From Hyphomicrobiales bacterium (GTDB lineage Bacteria > Pseudomonadota > Alphaproteobacteria > Rhizobiales > Rhizobiaceae), in assembly GCA_900473185.1 (NCBI GenBank), contig UCKU01000003.1:1-64000 (forward strand): a stretch of DNA of 64,000 nt. Direction: 5' to 3'. This document shows, piece by piece, positions 9,324 to 18,513 of the stretch. A program made the translations under genes and the position numbers. The notes beneath the pieces are model-generated. The model worked only from the letters and a program-made list of their open reading frames with translations. It was not told the DNA's origin and searched no databases. Numbering within the stretch: position 1 is the first letter of the stretch; each line of letters begins with the position of its first letter.

Positions 9324-9432
9324 TAATCCGGGCCGGCGGCGACCCGCCGTCGGCCGGGCAGTCCTGATGCGGGGCCGGCATTGTTCCGCTTTCCCAGGGA
9401 GGCGGGCAGGGCATGCCAGGAGGTATTCGCGC

Positions 9433-10191
9433 TCAATTCACCAGCAATACCCGCGCCTCCACCGGCTGCTCGATGCCCTTCAGCGACAGTGATCGTGCTT
9501 CGGTGCCGCCCATCAGTTCGGGCGCTTGCAGCGTCGTCTCCAGTGAAACGAGAATCTCGCCAGGTGCGGCCTGTGATTCCAGTCTCGCGGCCTGATTGAC
9601 CACGCCGCCGATGGCCGTGAAATCGCTGCGGAAGCTGGAGAATTCGCCTATCTGCACATCGCCCGTGTGAATGCCGACGCCGATGCCGAGGGTGTAGCCG
9701 GTGTCGAGCTCGGCGAGCGCTTCCGTGCAGGAGCGCTGGATCTCCAGCGCGGCCCTGATGGCGGCTGCGGCATGGTCCTTGCGGGTGATCGGGAAGTTGA
9801 AGATCGCCATCAGCCCGTCGCCCATCTGCTTGTTGACGATGCCGTCATTTTCCCAGATCGCCTGTGCGGCGCGATCATGAAACAGGCTGACGATGCGGCT
9901 GAGCTCGATTGCCTCGATGCGTTCCGACAGGCCGGTATAACCTCTGATATCGGCAAAGAGGATGGTAGCGCCTGCGGTGATGTAGCGCTGCTTCTTCACA
10001 TACTGGAAGGAGCGCTCGCAGATCGTGCAGATATCGGGGTTCATCTTGCTGCGGGTTATCCCGAAAGCGCGGAAAGGCAGCGAAAGCGGGCCACGGATCG
10101 GGATCGGCATATGCATCTGGTCCCAGCAGCCGCGGCAGATGCTTGCGCTGCCGGATTTTGCCGGATGCCCGGATATGGCTGATATCGTCAT
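9433..10191 (-). CDS. Class III adenylate/guanylate cyclase with N-terminal CxxC pair
   Basis: A 252-residue soluble cyclase. The catalytic domain (about residues 73-250) has ATILFADIRGYTGLSE with the first metal Asp, KQMGDGLMAIF with the second, and GGVVNQAARLESQA with the Asn and Arg used in catalysis. The N-terminus carries two cysteine pairs, CRGC (about 19-22) and CTIC (about 55-58), that could bind zinc or another metal. ATG 10191 sits 9 bases after GGGGGA; a GTG 7 codons upstream is an alternative. The purine base specificity cannot be read with confidence. No linked effector is seen. Confidence 0.85.
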   Translation of the reverse strand: MTISAISGHPAKSGSASICRGCWDQMHMPIPIRGPLSLPFRAFGITRSKMNPDICTICERSFQYVKKQRYITAGATILFADIRGYTGLSERIEAIELSRIVSLFHDRAAQAIWENDGIVNKQMGDGLMAIFNFPITRKDHAAAAIRAALEIQRSCTEALAELDTGYTLGIGVGIHTGDVQIGEFSSFRSDFTAIGGVVNQAARLESQAAPGEILVSLETTLQAPELMGGTEARSLSLKGIEQPVEARVLLVN

Positions 10192-10274
10192 ATGACGCAT
10201 TCCCCCGATCACAGAAAAGGAGCTTCTGCCTATCGGGCGGCTTTGGCAACCGCCAGGCTGAAGTGCGCGCTGGT

Positions 10275-11192
10275 CTAAGGACTATTCGGCAGGATGTTTT
10301 GCGCATCGGCCGCATGCAGCCGCTTTTCGGCGAGCGCGATAAAGGCGCGCACCAGCGGCGAGAGGTGCTTGCTGCTGGGATAAACGACGTACAGGCCTCC
10401 CGATGCGGTCGTGTAGTCGTCGAGAACGCGCTGCAGCCGCCCGTCTGCGATGCAGGCGAAGGCGACGCCGTAAGGCAGCTGCGCGATGCCGTAGCCTGCA
10501 ATGGCGGCCTCCATCACCGCCTGCATTTCATTGGCGGCGAAGCGTCCTGATACGGAGACCGTTTCCGGCCCGGCCGAGCCTTCCAGCACCCATTGCGCGT
10601 GGGCGGCTGATGGCCCGGCGATGACGCAATCATGGTTTACGAGATCATCAGGCGTGAAGGGTCGGCCTGCGCGGGCGAGATAGGCGGGACTGGCGCAGAG
10701 CAGGCGATAGGTCGGGCCGAGCTTGCGGGCAATGAGGGTGGAGTCCTCCAGCGATCCGGTGCGGAAGGCGAGGTCTATGCCATTGTCGACGAGGTTCAGC
10801 CGCTCGTCGGTCAGCCGCAGCTCGACCTTGGCTTTCGGATAGGTCGCCATGAATTCGAAAGTCGCCTCTTGCAGGAAATGGCCGCTGAAGCCGACGGGAG
10901 CCGATATGCGGATGGTGCCGGAGGGCTCGGCCTGCGCTTCGGCAAGCCTGTTGTTGGCGCCCTCGATCTTCCTCAGTGCTTCGCTTGCCTCCTCATAATA
11001 GAGCCGCCCGGCCTCGGTCATGCCGAGGCTGCGGGTCGTGCGCTGCAGGAGGCGCACGCCGAGATCACGCTCGAGGGCCGCAACCCGGCGGCTGACCGTC
11101 GTCTTGGGCATGGCGAGCAGCCGGGCAGCTGCGGTGAAGCTGCCGGTTTCGATGACGCGGGAGAAGATCACGATATCGTTGAGATCGATCAT
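10275..11192 (-). CDS. LysR family transcriptional regulator
   Basis: A 305-residue LTTR. The winged HTH (residues 1-60) reads MIDLNDIVIFSRVIETGSFT and RLLAMPKTTVSRRVAALERD; the remainder is a two-lobed effector domain (GTIRISAPVGF onward), closest in style to the CrgA/DmlR-like subgroup. ATG 11192 is chosen over an ATG 17 codons upstream because it gives the standard N-terminus. It is divergent from the NmrA-family gene at 11304 with a 111-bp shared promoter region, so it most likely controls that gene. Confidence 0.9.
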   Translation of the reverse strand: MIDLNDIVIFSRVIETGSFTAAARLLAMPKTTVSRRVAALERDLGVRLLQRTTRSLGMTEAGRLYYEEASEALRKIEGANNRLAEAQAEPSGTIRISAPVGFSGHFLQEATFEFMATYPKAKVELRLTDERLNLVDNGIDLAFRTGSLEDSTLIARKLGPTYRLLCASPAYLARAGRPFTPDDLVNHDCVIAGPSAAHAQWVLEGSAGPETVSVSGRFAANEMQAVMEAAIAGYGIAQLPYGVAFACIADGRLQRVLDDYTTASGGLYVVYPSSKHLSPLVRAFIALAEKRLHAADAQNILPNSP

Positions 11193-11303
11193 TGTTGCTC
11201 TCAATGGGACGATGTTTGGCATTTTTAGGCCATTATGAACCAATGCAGCAATCCTAAATCTGCTCCATCAGCAACTGCCATCGGCAAAAGAAGGAGCAGA
11301 GAC

Positions 11304-12179
11304 ATGAGCAACAGCAGAAGCATTCTCGTATCGGGCGCAACCGGCCAGCAGGGCGGCGCCGTCGCCCGGGCGCTTGCCGCACGCGGCCATCACGTCAAGG
11401 GGCTGACGCGCCGGCCGGACAGCGATAGCGCCAAGCGGCTAGCTGCGGATGGTATCGAGGTTGTCGTCGGCGATCTCGACGACAAGGCCTCGGTCATCAA
11501 GGCGGCCAGGGGCGTCGAGACCATGTACCTGATGGGCAACAGCTACGAGGCCGGCATCGAGGCGGAGACACGGCAGGGCATTGCCGCTGCCGATGCGGCC
11601 AAGGAGGCCGGTATCGGCCATCTCATCTACGGGTCGGTCGGCGATGCCGACAGGAAGACCGGCATTCCGCATTTCGACAGCAAGTATCTGGTCGAGCAGC
11701 ATATTGCCGGGCTCGGCATCCCCTATACGATCAGCGCGCCCGTCGCCTTCATGGAAAATACCGTGGCACCGTGGTCGATCGGCGGCCTAAAACAGGGCGT
11801 CTATGCCGCCGCCTTGCCGCCGGCTCGCAAGCTGCAGCAGATCGCCATCGACGATATCGGCCATTTCGTCGCCGCCCTTGCGGAACGGCGCGAGCAGGTC
11901 TTCGGCAAGCGTTTCGATATTGCCGGCGACGAGCTCTCGGGCGAGGAGCAGGCGAAGATTCTCACCGAGGCGCTCGGCCGGCCGATCCGTTTCCAGGAGC
12001 TGCCGATTGCGGTCATGCGTCAGCAGAGTGAGGACGCGGCGCTGATGTTCGAATGGTTCGACCGTACCGGTTATTCCGCCGATATCGCCGCACTGCGTCG
12101 GGATTTCCCCGATGTCGGCTGGCACAGCTATGCCGACTGGGCGAAGGGTTTTGACTGGAGCGTTCTCAACAAGGCCTGA
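11304..12179 (+). CDS. NmrA-like NAD(P)-binding protein (atypical SDR)
   Basis: A 291-residue protein with a Rossmann glycine motif SGATGQQGGAVARALAARGH at the N-terminus and the NmrA/HSCARG layout. It lacks an obvious YxxxK catalytic pair, as is usual for redox-sensing NmrA proteins, although QorB-type quinone reductases share the fold. ATG 11304 follows AAGGAGCAGAGAC. It is divergent from the LysR gene. It may act as a quinone or NADPH-dependent reductase or as an NAD(P) sensor; the sequence does not decide. Confidence 0.85.
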   Translation: MSNSRSILVSGATGQQGGAVARALAARGHHVKGLTRRPDSDSAKRLAADGIEVVVGDLDDKASVIKAARGVETMYLMGNSYEAGIEAETRQGIAAADAAKEAGIGHLIYGSVGDADRKTGIPHFDSKYLVEQHIAGLGIPYTISAPVAFMENTVAPWSIGGLKQGVYAAALPPARKLQQIAIDDIGHFVAALAERREQVFGKRFDIAGDELSGEEQAKILTEALGRPIRFQELPIAVMRQQSEDAALMFEWFDRTGYSADIAALRRDFPDVGWHSYADWAKGFDWSVLNKA

Positions 12180-12198
12180 TGAGCGGCTGCATCCGGCA

Positions 12199-12227
12199 AG
12201 GCGGACCGGCGAACGGCTGGTCCGCTT
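12199..12227. terminator. Candidate bidirectional terminator between convergent genes
   Basis: An inverted repeat GCGGACC (12201-12207) with GGTCCGC (12219-12225), flanked by complementary AAG and TT, lies between the NmrA-like and SDR genes, which converge. It has no long T-tract, so strength is uncertain. Confidence 0.4.
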
Positions 12228-12237
12228 CATGCTGTGT

Positions 12238-12975
12238 TCACGCCTGCGCTGTCGGCCGGATGACGATATCGCCGACATCGACATCCTCAGGCTGTTCGAT
12301 CGCAAAGACGATGGCGCGGCTGATCGCATCCGGCGTGATTGCCATTTCCTCCATGCTTTTGGTGATGCCGGCTTTCACGGCCGGGCTGGTCAGGGAGTCT
12401 GCGAAATTGGTCCTGATGAAACCCGGCGAAATGCTGGTGACGCGCAGATTGGGGCCGGCTTCCTGCCGCAGGCCCTCGGCAATGGTGCGCATGGCATTCT
12501 TCGTGCCGGCATAGACCGCCATGGTCGGCTTGATGCTGATGCCCGCCGTTGAGAGCGTGTTGACGACATGGCCGAAACCCTGGCGGCGGAAGACGGGCAG
12601 GGCGGCGGCAATGCCATAGAGCGGCCCCTTGATATTGACGTCGATCATCTCCTCCCAGTCCTCGACGCGCAATTCGTCCATCGGCGAGATCGGCCCGATG
12701 CCGGCATTGTTGATGAGCACGTCGAGTTTTCCGTAGGTGTCACATGCAAGCGTCACGAGCGCTTTCAGATCCGCGCGCTTCTTGACATCGGTGACGCGAT
12801 AGATGGCCTCGCCGCCGGCCTTGGTTATGCGCTGAGCCAATGCCTCCAGCTTCTCGCTGCGTCTCGCGCCGAGCACGATTCTGGCGCCGCGTTCGGCCAG
12901 TATGAGGGCGGTCGCTTCGCCGATGCCACTGCTGGCGCCAGTAATGGCGATAACCTTGTCCTTGATTGGTGACAT
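12238..12975 (-). CDS. Short-chain dehydrogenase/reductase (classical SDR)
   Basis: A 245-residue NAD(P)-dependent oxidoreductase. Visible motifs are the cofactor glycine motif ITGASSGIGEATA, NNAGIG, and the catalytic region with Ser (LSTAG) and YAGTKNAM giving the Tyr-x3-Lys pair. Length is typical. It is divergent from an AraC regulator (96-bp gap), which probably controls it. A related SDR lies at 61580-62320 with a similar C-terminal pattern ending in VDVGDIVIRPTAQ. The substrate is unknown. Confidence 0.9.
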   Translation of the reverse strand: MSPIKDKVIAITGASSGIGEATALILAERGARIVLGARRSEKLEALAQRITKAGGEAIYRVTDVKKRADLKALVTLACDTYGKLDVLINNAGIGPISPMDELRVEDWEEMIDVNIKGPLYGIAAALPVFRRQGFGHVVNTLSTAGISIKPTMAVYAGTKNAMRTIAEGLRQEAGPNLRVTSISPGFIRTNFADSLTSPAVKAGITKSMEEMAITPDAISRAIVFAIEQPEDVDVGDIVIRPTAQA

Positions 12976-13071
12976 CTCTGCTCTCCTTGGTCAGTTTCTC
13001 AAGGATTGCAGCGACGGTCTGGAGAATCTATGCTGTAAGCTCCATCATTTCGTCTAGAGCGTCCAGAAATC

Positions 13072-13974
13072 ATGATCGATCCTTTGTCCGATGTGTTTTC
13101 GCTCATTGATATCGAGAGCGCCCGCTGCACGCGTTTCGAAGTGGGCGGGCAATGGGCCTTCCGTTTTCCGCCGAAGCCGGCGCTGAAATTCGTCGCGGTC
13201 GTCAGGGGCGGGTGCTGGATCACCCTGCCGGGCGAGCAGCCCTTTGCGCTTGAAGCGGGCGATACGTTCCTGCTTGCCAATGCGCCTGATTATGTGATCG
13301 CCAATGATCTGGCGAGCGAGCCGGAGGACGGCATCGCCTTCTTCGATTGGCAGCATTCCAATATTGCCCGGCATGGCGGCGACGAGACGGTGCTGATCGG
13401 CGGCAGTTTCGTCATATCCGGCGGCAATGCGCAACTGCTGCTGGATGCGCTGCCGCCCTTCATCCATATACCGGCGAGCGATCGCGCCGCTGCTGTTCTG
13501 CGCGCTACACTTGCGACCCTCGACGACGAGCTCGGAGCCAGCGAAATGGGCTCGACGCTCATGACACGGCGGATGGGCGATATCCTGCTGGTGCAGGCTC
13601 TGCGCGCCCATGTCGCCCGCGCTGGGCCGGACAATGCCGGCTGGATCGGCGCGCTCGGCAATCCCGGCATCGGCAAGGCGATCAGCCTGATCCACAACGA
13701 GCCTGGCTATCGCTGGACGGTGGGTGAGCTCGCAAGCCGCACCGGCATGTCGCGCTCCGCCTTTGCGCAGCGGTTCCGCGATCTGGTCGGCGTTGCGCCC
13801 CTCGATTACGTCACCCGCTGGCGCATGCACCGCGCCCGGGAAGCGCTTCGGCGCGGGCAAGCGACGGTGGCGGGCCTTGCCGCCAGCCTCGGCTATTCCT
13901 CCGAAAGTGCCTTCGGTAATGCTTTCAAGCGCGTCTTCGGCCGCGCGCCCAAACGCTACTGGCGGGACGCCTGA
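13072..13974 (+). CDS. AraC family regulator with cupin sensor
   Basis: A 300-residue regulator. The N-terminal half is a cupin-type AraC_binding (cupin_6) domain (GGQWAFRFPPKPALKFVAVV, ALEAGDTFLLANAPDYV). The C-terminal half has two HTH motifs (WTVGELASRTGMSRSAFAQR and VAGLAASLGYSSESAFGNAF, ending in FGRAPKRYWR). It is divergent from the SDR gene at 12238-12975, the likely target. The effector is unknown. Confidence 0.9.
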   Translation: MIDPLSDVFSLIDIESARCTRFEVGGQWAFRFPPKPALKFVAVVRGGCWITLPGEQPFALEAGDTFLLANAPDYVIANDLASEPEDGIAFFDWQHSNIARHGGDETVLIGGSFVISGGNAQLLLDALPPFIHIPASDRAAAVLRATLATLDDELGASEMGSTLMTRRMGDILLVQALRAHVARAGPDNAGWIGALGNPGIGKAISLIHNEPGYRWTVGELASRTGMSRSAFAQRFRDLVGVAPLDYVTRWRMHRAREALRRGQATVAGLAASLGYSSESAFGNAFKRVFGRAPKRYWRDA

Positions 13975-14049
13975 TCGAGCTGGGAAGAGGCCGCTCTTGA
14001 CGGCGCACCGGCGGACGCCACTTCAATCGTCACTTACGCGGGGGTTCCG

Positions 14050-14502
14050 TTGCACCGGTTTGATCATTATCTCGTTTTCATTCTGCTCACGCTCGGCGGC
14101 GGGCTTCTCATCGGTCTCATCAATCTGCCGGATGAATGGTACCAGTCGCTCGCCAAGCCCTGGTTCACGCCGCCGAACTGGCTGTTCGGCCCCGCCTGGA
14201 CGATCCTCTACATCCTCATCGGCATTGCAGGCGCGCGGACATATGCGCGCAGCAGGCGTTCACCCGTCATGACCACCTGGATCGCCCAGCTCGTGTTGAA
14301 TTTCGCCTGGTCCCCGGCCTTTTTCGGCCTCAGATCACCGAGCTTGGGACTGATGATCATCATCCCGCTGCTCCTGCTCATTCTGGCTTTCATCGGCCTG
14401 TCGTGGAAACGCGACCGGATATCGTCGGTTCTGTTCATGCCCTACGCGGTCTGGGTGGCTTATGCGACGGCGCTCAATGCCGCCATCGCCTCGATGAACT
14501 AA
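14050..14502 (+). CDS. tspO: TspO/MBR family protein
   Basis: A 150-residue membrane protein with five predicted helices and the family's tryptophan-rich signature (KPWFTPPNWLFGPAWTILY) and WIAQLVLNFAWSPAFF. Bacterial TspO proteins bind porphyrins and affect tetrapyrrole, oxygen or stress responses. The chosen start is TTG 14050 with GCGGGGG just upstream, giving an N-terminus of usual length; the first in-frame ATG would remove the first helix. It is convergent with the lipoprotein gene at 14524. Confidence 0.88.
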   Translation: MHRFDHYLVFILLTLGGGLLIGLINLPDEWYQSLAKPWFTPPNWLFGPAWTILYILIGIAGARTYARSRRSPVMTTWIAQLVLNFAWSPAFFGLRSPSLGLMIIIPLLLLILAFIGLSWKRDRISSVLFMPYAVWVAYATALNAAIASMN

Positions 14503-14523
14503 ATTGAAAACCGGGAAGCGCGG

Positions 14524-15288
14524 TCAGTGGAATCTCCCGTTCGCCTTGTCAGCGATAGCAGCACCTGAGATCAGGCGGTTGCGGTCGGAGGTCCAGGCGG
14601 CAACGAATTCCTTGCGCACCGCATCGGGAAAAGCTGTGCCGGCCAGAGCAGACTCGCTCGGGGCGCCGGGTGCAAGTGCCAGCTCGGCCCGGGTGGTCGA
14701 CGCGATCCGCGCATAGGTGAAGGCGCGGGTGATCGGATCATTTTCCGCAGTTTGCGGAGCGCATTTGCCGCCTTGCGGCGGGCGTGACGTCACCGTGGCC
14801 GTCCTTACCGTCACGCCGTCGCGGAACAGAAAACAGTAGGCCCTGTCTGCCGGTCCACCGATGACGGACTGCGGCTCGATCACATAGCCGCGCACCGGAA
14901 ACTGGGCATTCGAAGCCGACCAGATACGCTTCTCGATGTGGCGCGCGCAGGCCCTCATGTCGGTCGCTGCGGCGTCGAGGCAGGCGGAGACTGTCCAGCG
15001 TGCCAGCTGTGCGGCGCTCGGCAAGGCGAGCGTCACCGTCGCCTCTGTGTTCAGTTCCCTGTAGGTGCAGCGCAGGAGTTCGACGCCCGGCCAGTCGTCC
15101 GCCGTCGTCGGCGAGCAAGATGACCTCATATACTGGCCGCCGCTGATGCGCGTCTCGAAGCGGTGTTCCATTTCGGCCGTCAGCGATGCCAGGTCGGTTT
15201 CCGCCGCCTGCGTGACGCGCGTGGCGCACGCAGCGAGCAGAATGGCAAGTCCGACGTTTCTCAAGGTCATAAGAAGCAGCCGCTGCAT
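14524..15288 (-). CDS. Putative lipoprotein of unknown function
   Basis: A 254-residue protein I do not recognise. The N-terminus has a hydrophobic segment followed by lipobox LAAC, with the modified Cys at about residue 21, so an outer- or inner-membrane lipoprotein is expected. The mature part has six further cysteines (CSPT, LRCTYRE, SACLDAA, RACARHI, AYCFLF, GKCAPQ), suggesting disulfides. ATG 15288 gives the compact signal; an in-frame start 30 codons upstream is unlikely. It is divergent from the secreted GH75-like gene (156-bp gap). Confidence 0.65.
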   Translation of the reverse strand: MQRLLLMTLRNVGLAILLAACATRVTQAAETDLASLTAEMEHRFETRISGGQYMRSSCSPTTADDWPGVELLRCTYRELNTEATVTLALPSAAQLARWTVSACLDAAATDMRACARHIEKRIWSASNAQFPVRGYVIEPQSVIGGPADRAYCFLFRDGVTVRTATVTSRPPQGGKCAPQTAENDPITRAFTYARIASTTRAELALAPGAPSESALAGTAFPDAVRKEFVAAWTSDRNRLISGAAIADKANGRFH

Positions 15289-15444
15289 TTTCACCGTCCT
15301 TGCGAAATCTTTGGAGGAAATACTTTCAACCTGAGGAGACAATGTGTTTTTTATTGTCGTTAATATTGCACAATCCAAGATTAAATGAAATAGTCACTTG
15401 GGTCGCTCACGTTGCACCGAAGCCGAGCAGAGGAGCCGCAGACC

Positions 15445-16350
15445 ATGTCTCTCTACATGCTTCAACTATCCCGCGTTTTAGTGACGCTTGGCGTCGCGTT
15501 GCTCGCCAATCACGTTCGTGCCGCCGAACCGCCGGCGAGTTCGGCCGACATCCTCAAAGCCGTCGAATTCTCCGCGGCAACGCCGCTCGACGAGTCTTAC
15601 CGGGGAGAGTTCGTCGGTTGCGACGGCGCGGCCGGACAGAGCAGGAAGGACAAGTTTCTCGGTTTCAACCTGAGGCTTCCTGGTGTCGCGGAATCGAAGC
15701 AGTACTATCTGTGCAGTCGCGACCCCAGCAATGTGAAGGCGTTGCTGCGCCTCAAGGACGGAGCGATCTACTGGCGCAGCAAGATGGCGCTTGACGTCGA
15801 CGGATCCTGGGCGGCATGGAACGGTCTGCCCGGTGCTACCGATCTGAAGGAGACGTCGTACAAGTGGCCCGGTTCTTCCAACCCTTCCGCGCAGTCCGCA
15901 CAAATCGATCCGGACCGCATTCCCTTCATCGTGATGCCGACGGCCGGCCTTTCCAAGATAACCGGTGCCAAGAGCGGTGAAATGGGCCGGATGTTCGCTG
16001 AGAAGACCGGGCTACGGCTCGGCGATATGGGCGTCGTGGTCTACAAGGACCGGTGGACGCCGGTTCTGATCGCGGATGGCGGTCCCTTCATGCGGCTCGG
16101 CGAGGGATCGAGCAGGGTCTTCGAGGCAATCGGCGAAAGCCGTTGCAAGAAGTGGAACAGCGATGGAACGGCCTGCGTCGGGCCGGGACACGTTTATCCC
16201 TATAAGAATTTCGGGCTCGGCCATGATGTCATCTTCATCGTCTACCCAGGCAGCCGGGACGCCGGTCTCAAGCCGGAGAACGCCATCTCGAAATTGTGTG
16301 CCTTTGCCAAGGAGAAGCTCAACCTGACGGGCGGCGCAATGTGCCCGTGA
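15445..16350 (+). CDS. Secreted GH75-like chitosanase-family protein
   Basis: A 301-residue exported protein with a signal peptide ending near NHVRAAEPP. The C-terminal two thirds has the GH75 (fungal-type chitosanase) pattern: MALDVDGSWAAW (about 114-125), IPFIVMP (159-165), LGDMGVVVY, and VLIADGGPFMRLGEGSS, where Asp211 and Glu220 match the expected acid pair. Bacterial GH75 members cleave chitosan-like polymers. Assignment is by motif recollection, so activity is inferred. ATG 15445 follows AGAGGAG-type sequence. It is followed 31 bp later by an amidase-like secreted enzyme, so the two probably share a transcript. Confidence 0.6.
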   Translation: MSLYMLQLSRVLVTLGVALLANHVRAAEPPASSADILKAVEFSAATPLDESYRGEFVGCDGAAGQSRKDKFLGFNLRLPGVAESKQYYLCSRDPSNVKALLRLKDGAIYWRSKMALDVDGSWAAWNGLPGATDLKETSYKWPGSSNPSAQSAQIDPDRIPFIVMPTAGLSKITGAKSGEMGRMFAEKTGLRLGDMGVVVYKDRWTPVLIADGGPFMRLGEGSSRVFEAIGESRCKKWNSDGTACVGPGHVYPYKNFGLGHDVIFIVYPGSRDAGLKPENAISKLCAFAKEKLNLTGGAMCP

Positions 16351-16381
16351 TGTTTCCACGCAAGCAGGAGAGGAGTTTGCG

Positions 16382-17239
16382 ATGCGTTACCTTTTGCCAA
16401 TGAGCATTCTGATACTTGCCGGCGCGACCGGCCAGCTCAGCGCGGCGACCTTTGGAAAATGCAAGTTCAACACAGAGACCATGGCCTTTGCGGGAACCCC
16501 TGGCGAACAGGCATCCTGTCTGCTGCGCAAGGTGAAAATACTGGGAAATGTCGACGCCACACCCGCGCAGTTGCCCTCCAATCTCGCCGGCTTCATCGGC
16601 CAGCCGGTGACCATCTCCAAGCCGAAGCTGCGGCAGGTAATTTCCGGCCAGGAACTGACCGAGGCCGGGCTCGGAGGCAGTCTCGACGCGCCCTTGTCCC
16701 GCGGCAACACGAACAATCCGCAGGCACCGATGGCGCGCTACTTCGTCATTCACGATACGAGTTCGCCGAATTTCGGGAACGTGGCGCAGTTTCCCGCCGA
16801 CATCGATACAAGCAACCAGGTCAATCGGCTCGACGGCTTCAAGAGCCCGTCGAACGCCAAGGCGCACATATTCCTCAACCGCCGGGGCGAGATCTATGTC
16901 GGCCATGATTTTGGCGTGCCTTGGCGCGCAACCAAGCTGGAACAGCAGATCGGCACTTTGTCGCGCGGCATGTTCCTGCATATCGAGAATGTGCAGCCGC
17001 GCCGGAAGCACCCGAGCCAGCCTGATGGCAACGCGCCAACGCCCGGTTTGTCGCTGGCCCAGTATGACCGGCTCGCGCTCCTTTACCTCATGGCGAGCAT
17101 GCGCGCCCAAACCGGCCTCGTTCCAGCATTTCATGCGGCAATCGATCAAGGTCTGAGCGACGGGCATGATGACCCGCAGAATTTCAGCCTGGAGGATTTC
17201 GACGCCGCACTTGGACGCCTTCTCGCCAGTGTGAGTTAG
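16382..17239 (+). CDS. Secreted N-acetylmuramoyl-L-alanine amidase-like protein
   Basis: A 285-residue protein with a signal peptide ending near GQLSAATFG. It shows an Amidase_2/PGRP-like core: RYFVIHDTSSPNF with candidate zinc ligand His124, AHIFLNRRGEIYVGHDF, HIENVQPR, and AFHAAIDQGLSDGHDDPQNF with candidate ligands His251 and Asp264 in the AmpD-like spacing H-x12-DP. This would cut the lactyl-peptide bond of peptidoglycan in the periplasm or outside the cell. Family assignment is from motifs only. It lies directly downstream of the GH75-like gene. Confidence 0.6.
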   Translation: MRYLLPMSILILAGATGQLSAATFGKCKFNTETMAFAGTPGEQASCLLRKVKILGNVDATPAQLPSNLAGFIGQPVTISKPKLRQVISGQELTEAGLGGSLDAPLSRGNTNNPQAPMARYFVIHDTSSPNFGNVAQFPADIDTSNQVNRLDGFKSPSNAKAHIFLNRRGEIYVGHDFGVPWRATKLEQQIGTLSRGMFLHIENVQPRRKHPSQPDGNAPTPGLSLAQYDRLALLYLMASMRAQTGLVPAFHAAIDQGLSDGHDDPQNFSLEDFDAALGRLLASVS

Positions 17240-17512
17240 AATATCGCTCTCGATTATAGGGCGTAAACTGACGTTCCTGATGTCATCTGGGTAAATGGAC
17301 TTCCGTTACGGGTGGCAACTGGAAGAATTTCCGGGAAAATATTGAGTTTCCTGGCAAAGCGAGCGCCCAAAACTGAGTAGCGACTTCGGCAAACCTGTAC
17401 CGCGATTTTGTATGCGCGATTGCATGAAACAAAGAGAGCCGATTTACTTGCGGCCTGGCTCGCGCAGTCCTAATGTCGAAGTGGACATTATCCCGTTTTG
17501 AGGGAGACTGCG

Positions 17513-18316
17513 ATGCCGTCGAGTTTCAATGTCGAAAGTGCCGATGGTTACGAGCAACTGATGGGGCGCTGGAGCAGAAGGCTCGCGCCTGGGCTCATCG
17601 ATTTTGCCGGGTTTGCGGATGGGGAGAGCATTCTCGATGTCGGCTGCGGCACGGGAAGCCTGACCTTCACGCTGGCGGAAAATCCCGGTTTGAAGGCGAT
17701 CTCAGCCATCGATTTTTCGCCCGTCTTCGTGGAAGCCGCAAACCGGCGCAATACCGATCCCCGCATCAGCATTCGAGAAGCGGATGCCTGCGCGCTGCCG
17801 TTCGAGGATAGCAGCTTCGATCGGGCGATCTCGATGCTCATGCTGCATTTCGTGCCGGAGGCCGGCAGGGCGGTGGCCGAGATGCGGCGCGTCGTGCGCC
17901 CGGGCGGTGTCGTTGCCGCCGCCGTCTGGGATCATTATGGCGGCATGTCGGGCATGCGCATGATGTGGGATACGGTTGCCATGATCGACGCGAATTCGCG
18001 GGCGATGCGCCATCGCTATTCTTTCCAGCCGATGACGCAGCCCGGGGAGATGGAGGCGAGCTTTATCAGCAGCGGCCTTGCCGATGTGGAGGAGACCTCG
18101 CTCACGATCCGCATGGATTACGGCTCGTTTGCCGACTACTGGGACCCGATTGCATCAGGCGAAGGCCCTCTCGGCAAGTATGTAGCGGGACTGGATGCGT
18201 ATACGCGTACGAGGGTCGATATCGCGGTGAGGGATGCCTATGAGGCCGGGGAGCCGGACGGGCCGCGGTCGTTTGCCTCGGTCGCCTGGGCGTGCCGGGG
18301 CAGGGTGCCAGGATGA
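17513..18316 (+). CDS. Class I SAM-dependent methyltransferase (Methyltransf_11 type)
   Basis: A 267-residue enzyme. Motif I is SILDVGCGTGSLTF, the acidic loop follows in AISAIDFSPVFVEAA, and motif II/III lies around ALPFEDSSFDRAISMLMLHF and MRRVVRPGGVVAAAVWD. ATG 17513 follows GAGGGAGA. It has no clear partner; the epoxide hydrolase gene follows about 200 bp later in the same direction. The methyl acceptor is unknown. Confidence 0.88.
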   Translation: MPSSFNVESADGYEQLMGRWSRRLAPGLIDFAGFADGESILDVGCGTGSLTFTLAENPGLKAISAIDFSPVFVEAANRRNTDPRISIREADACALPFEDSSFDRAISMLMLHFVPEAGRAVAEMRRVVRPGGVVAAAVWDHYGGMSGMRMMWDTVAMIDANSRAMRHRYSFQPMTQPGEMEASFISSGLADVEETSLTIRMDYGSFADYWDPIASGEGPLGKYVAGLDAYTRTRVDIAVRDAYEAGEPDGPRSFASVAWACRGRVPG

Positions 18317-18513
18317 GGATTTGGGAGGAAACAGGCTTTTGCGACCCCTGATATGCCTGCAATCATCGGAGCCCATTCAGTGGATGAGACCGATTGTGGC
18401 TTGCAAGAGCTGACAGCGCCTCACAGGCCCTGAGGGGCCATGCGCGGCCTTCTCTCGCAAGTTCCTGCCGGCGCTGCGGTGCAGTTGAAACATTGCGAAC
18501 TGAGGAGATCGCC

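Noticed and set aside
9331..9355. GC-rich inverted repeat after mctP
   Set aside because: The stem has a mismatch and no T-tract on either side, so I did not list it as a terminator.
13054..13860. Minus-strand ORF opposite the AraC regulator
   Set aside because: Antisense shadow; the plus-strand product has a complete sensor and HTH.
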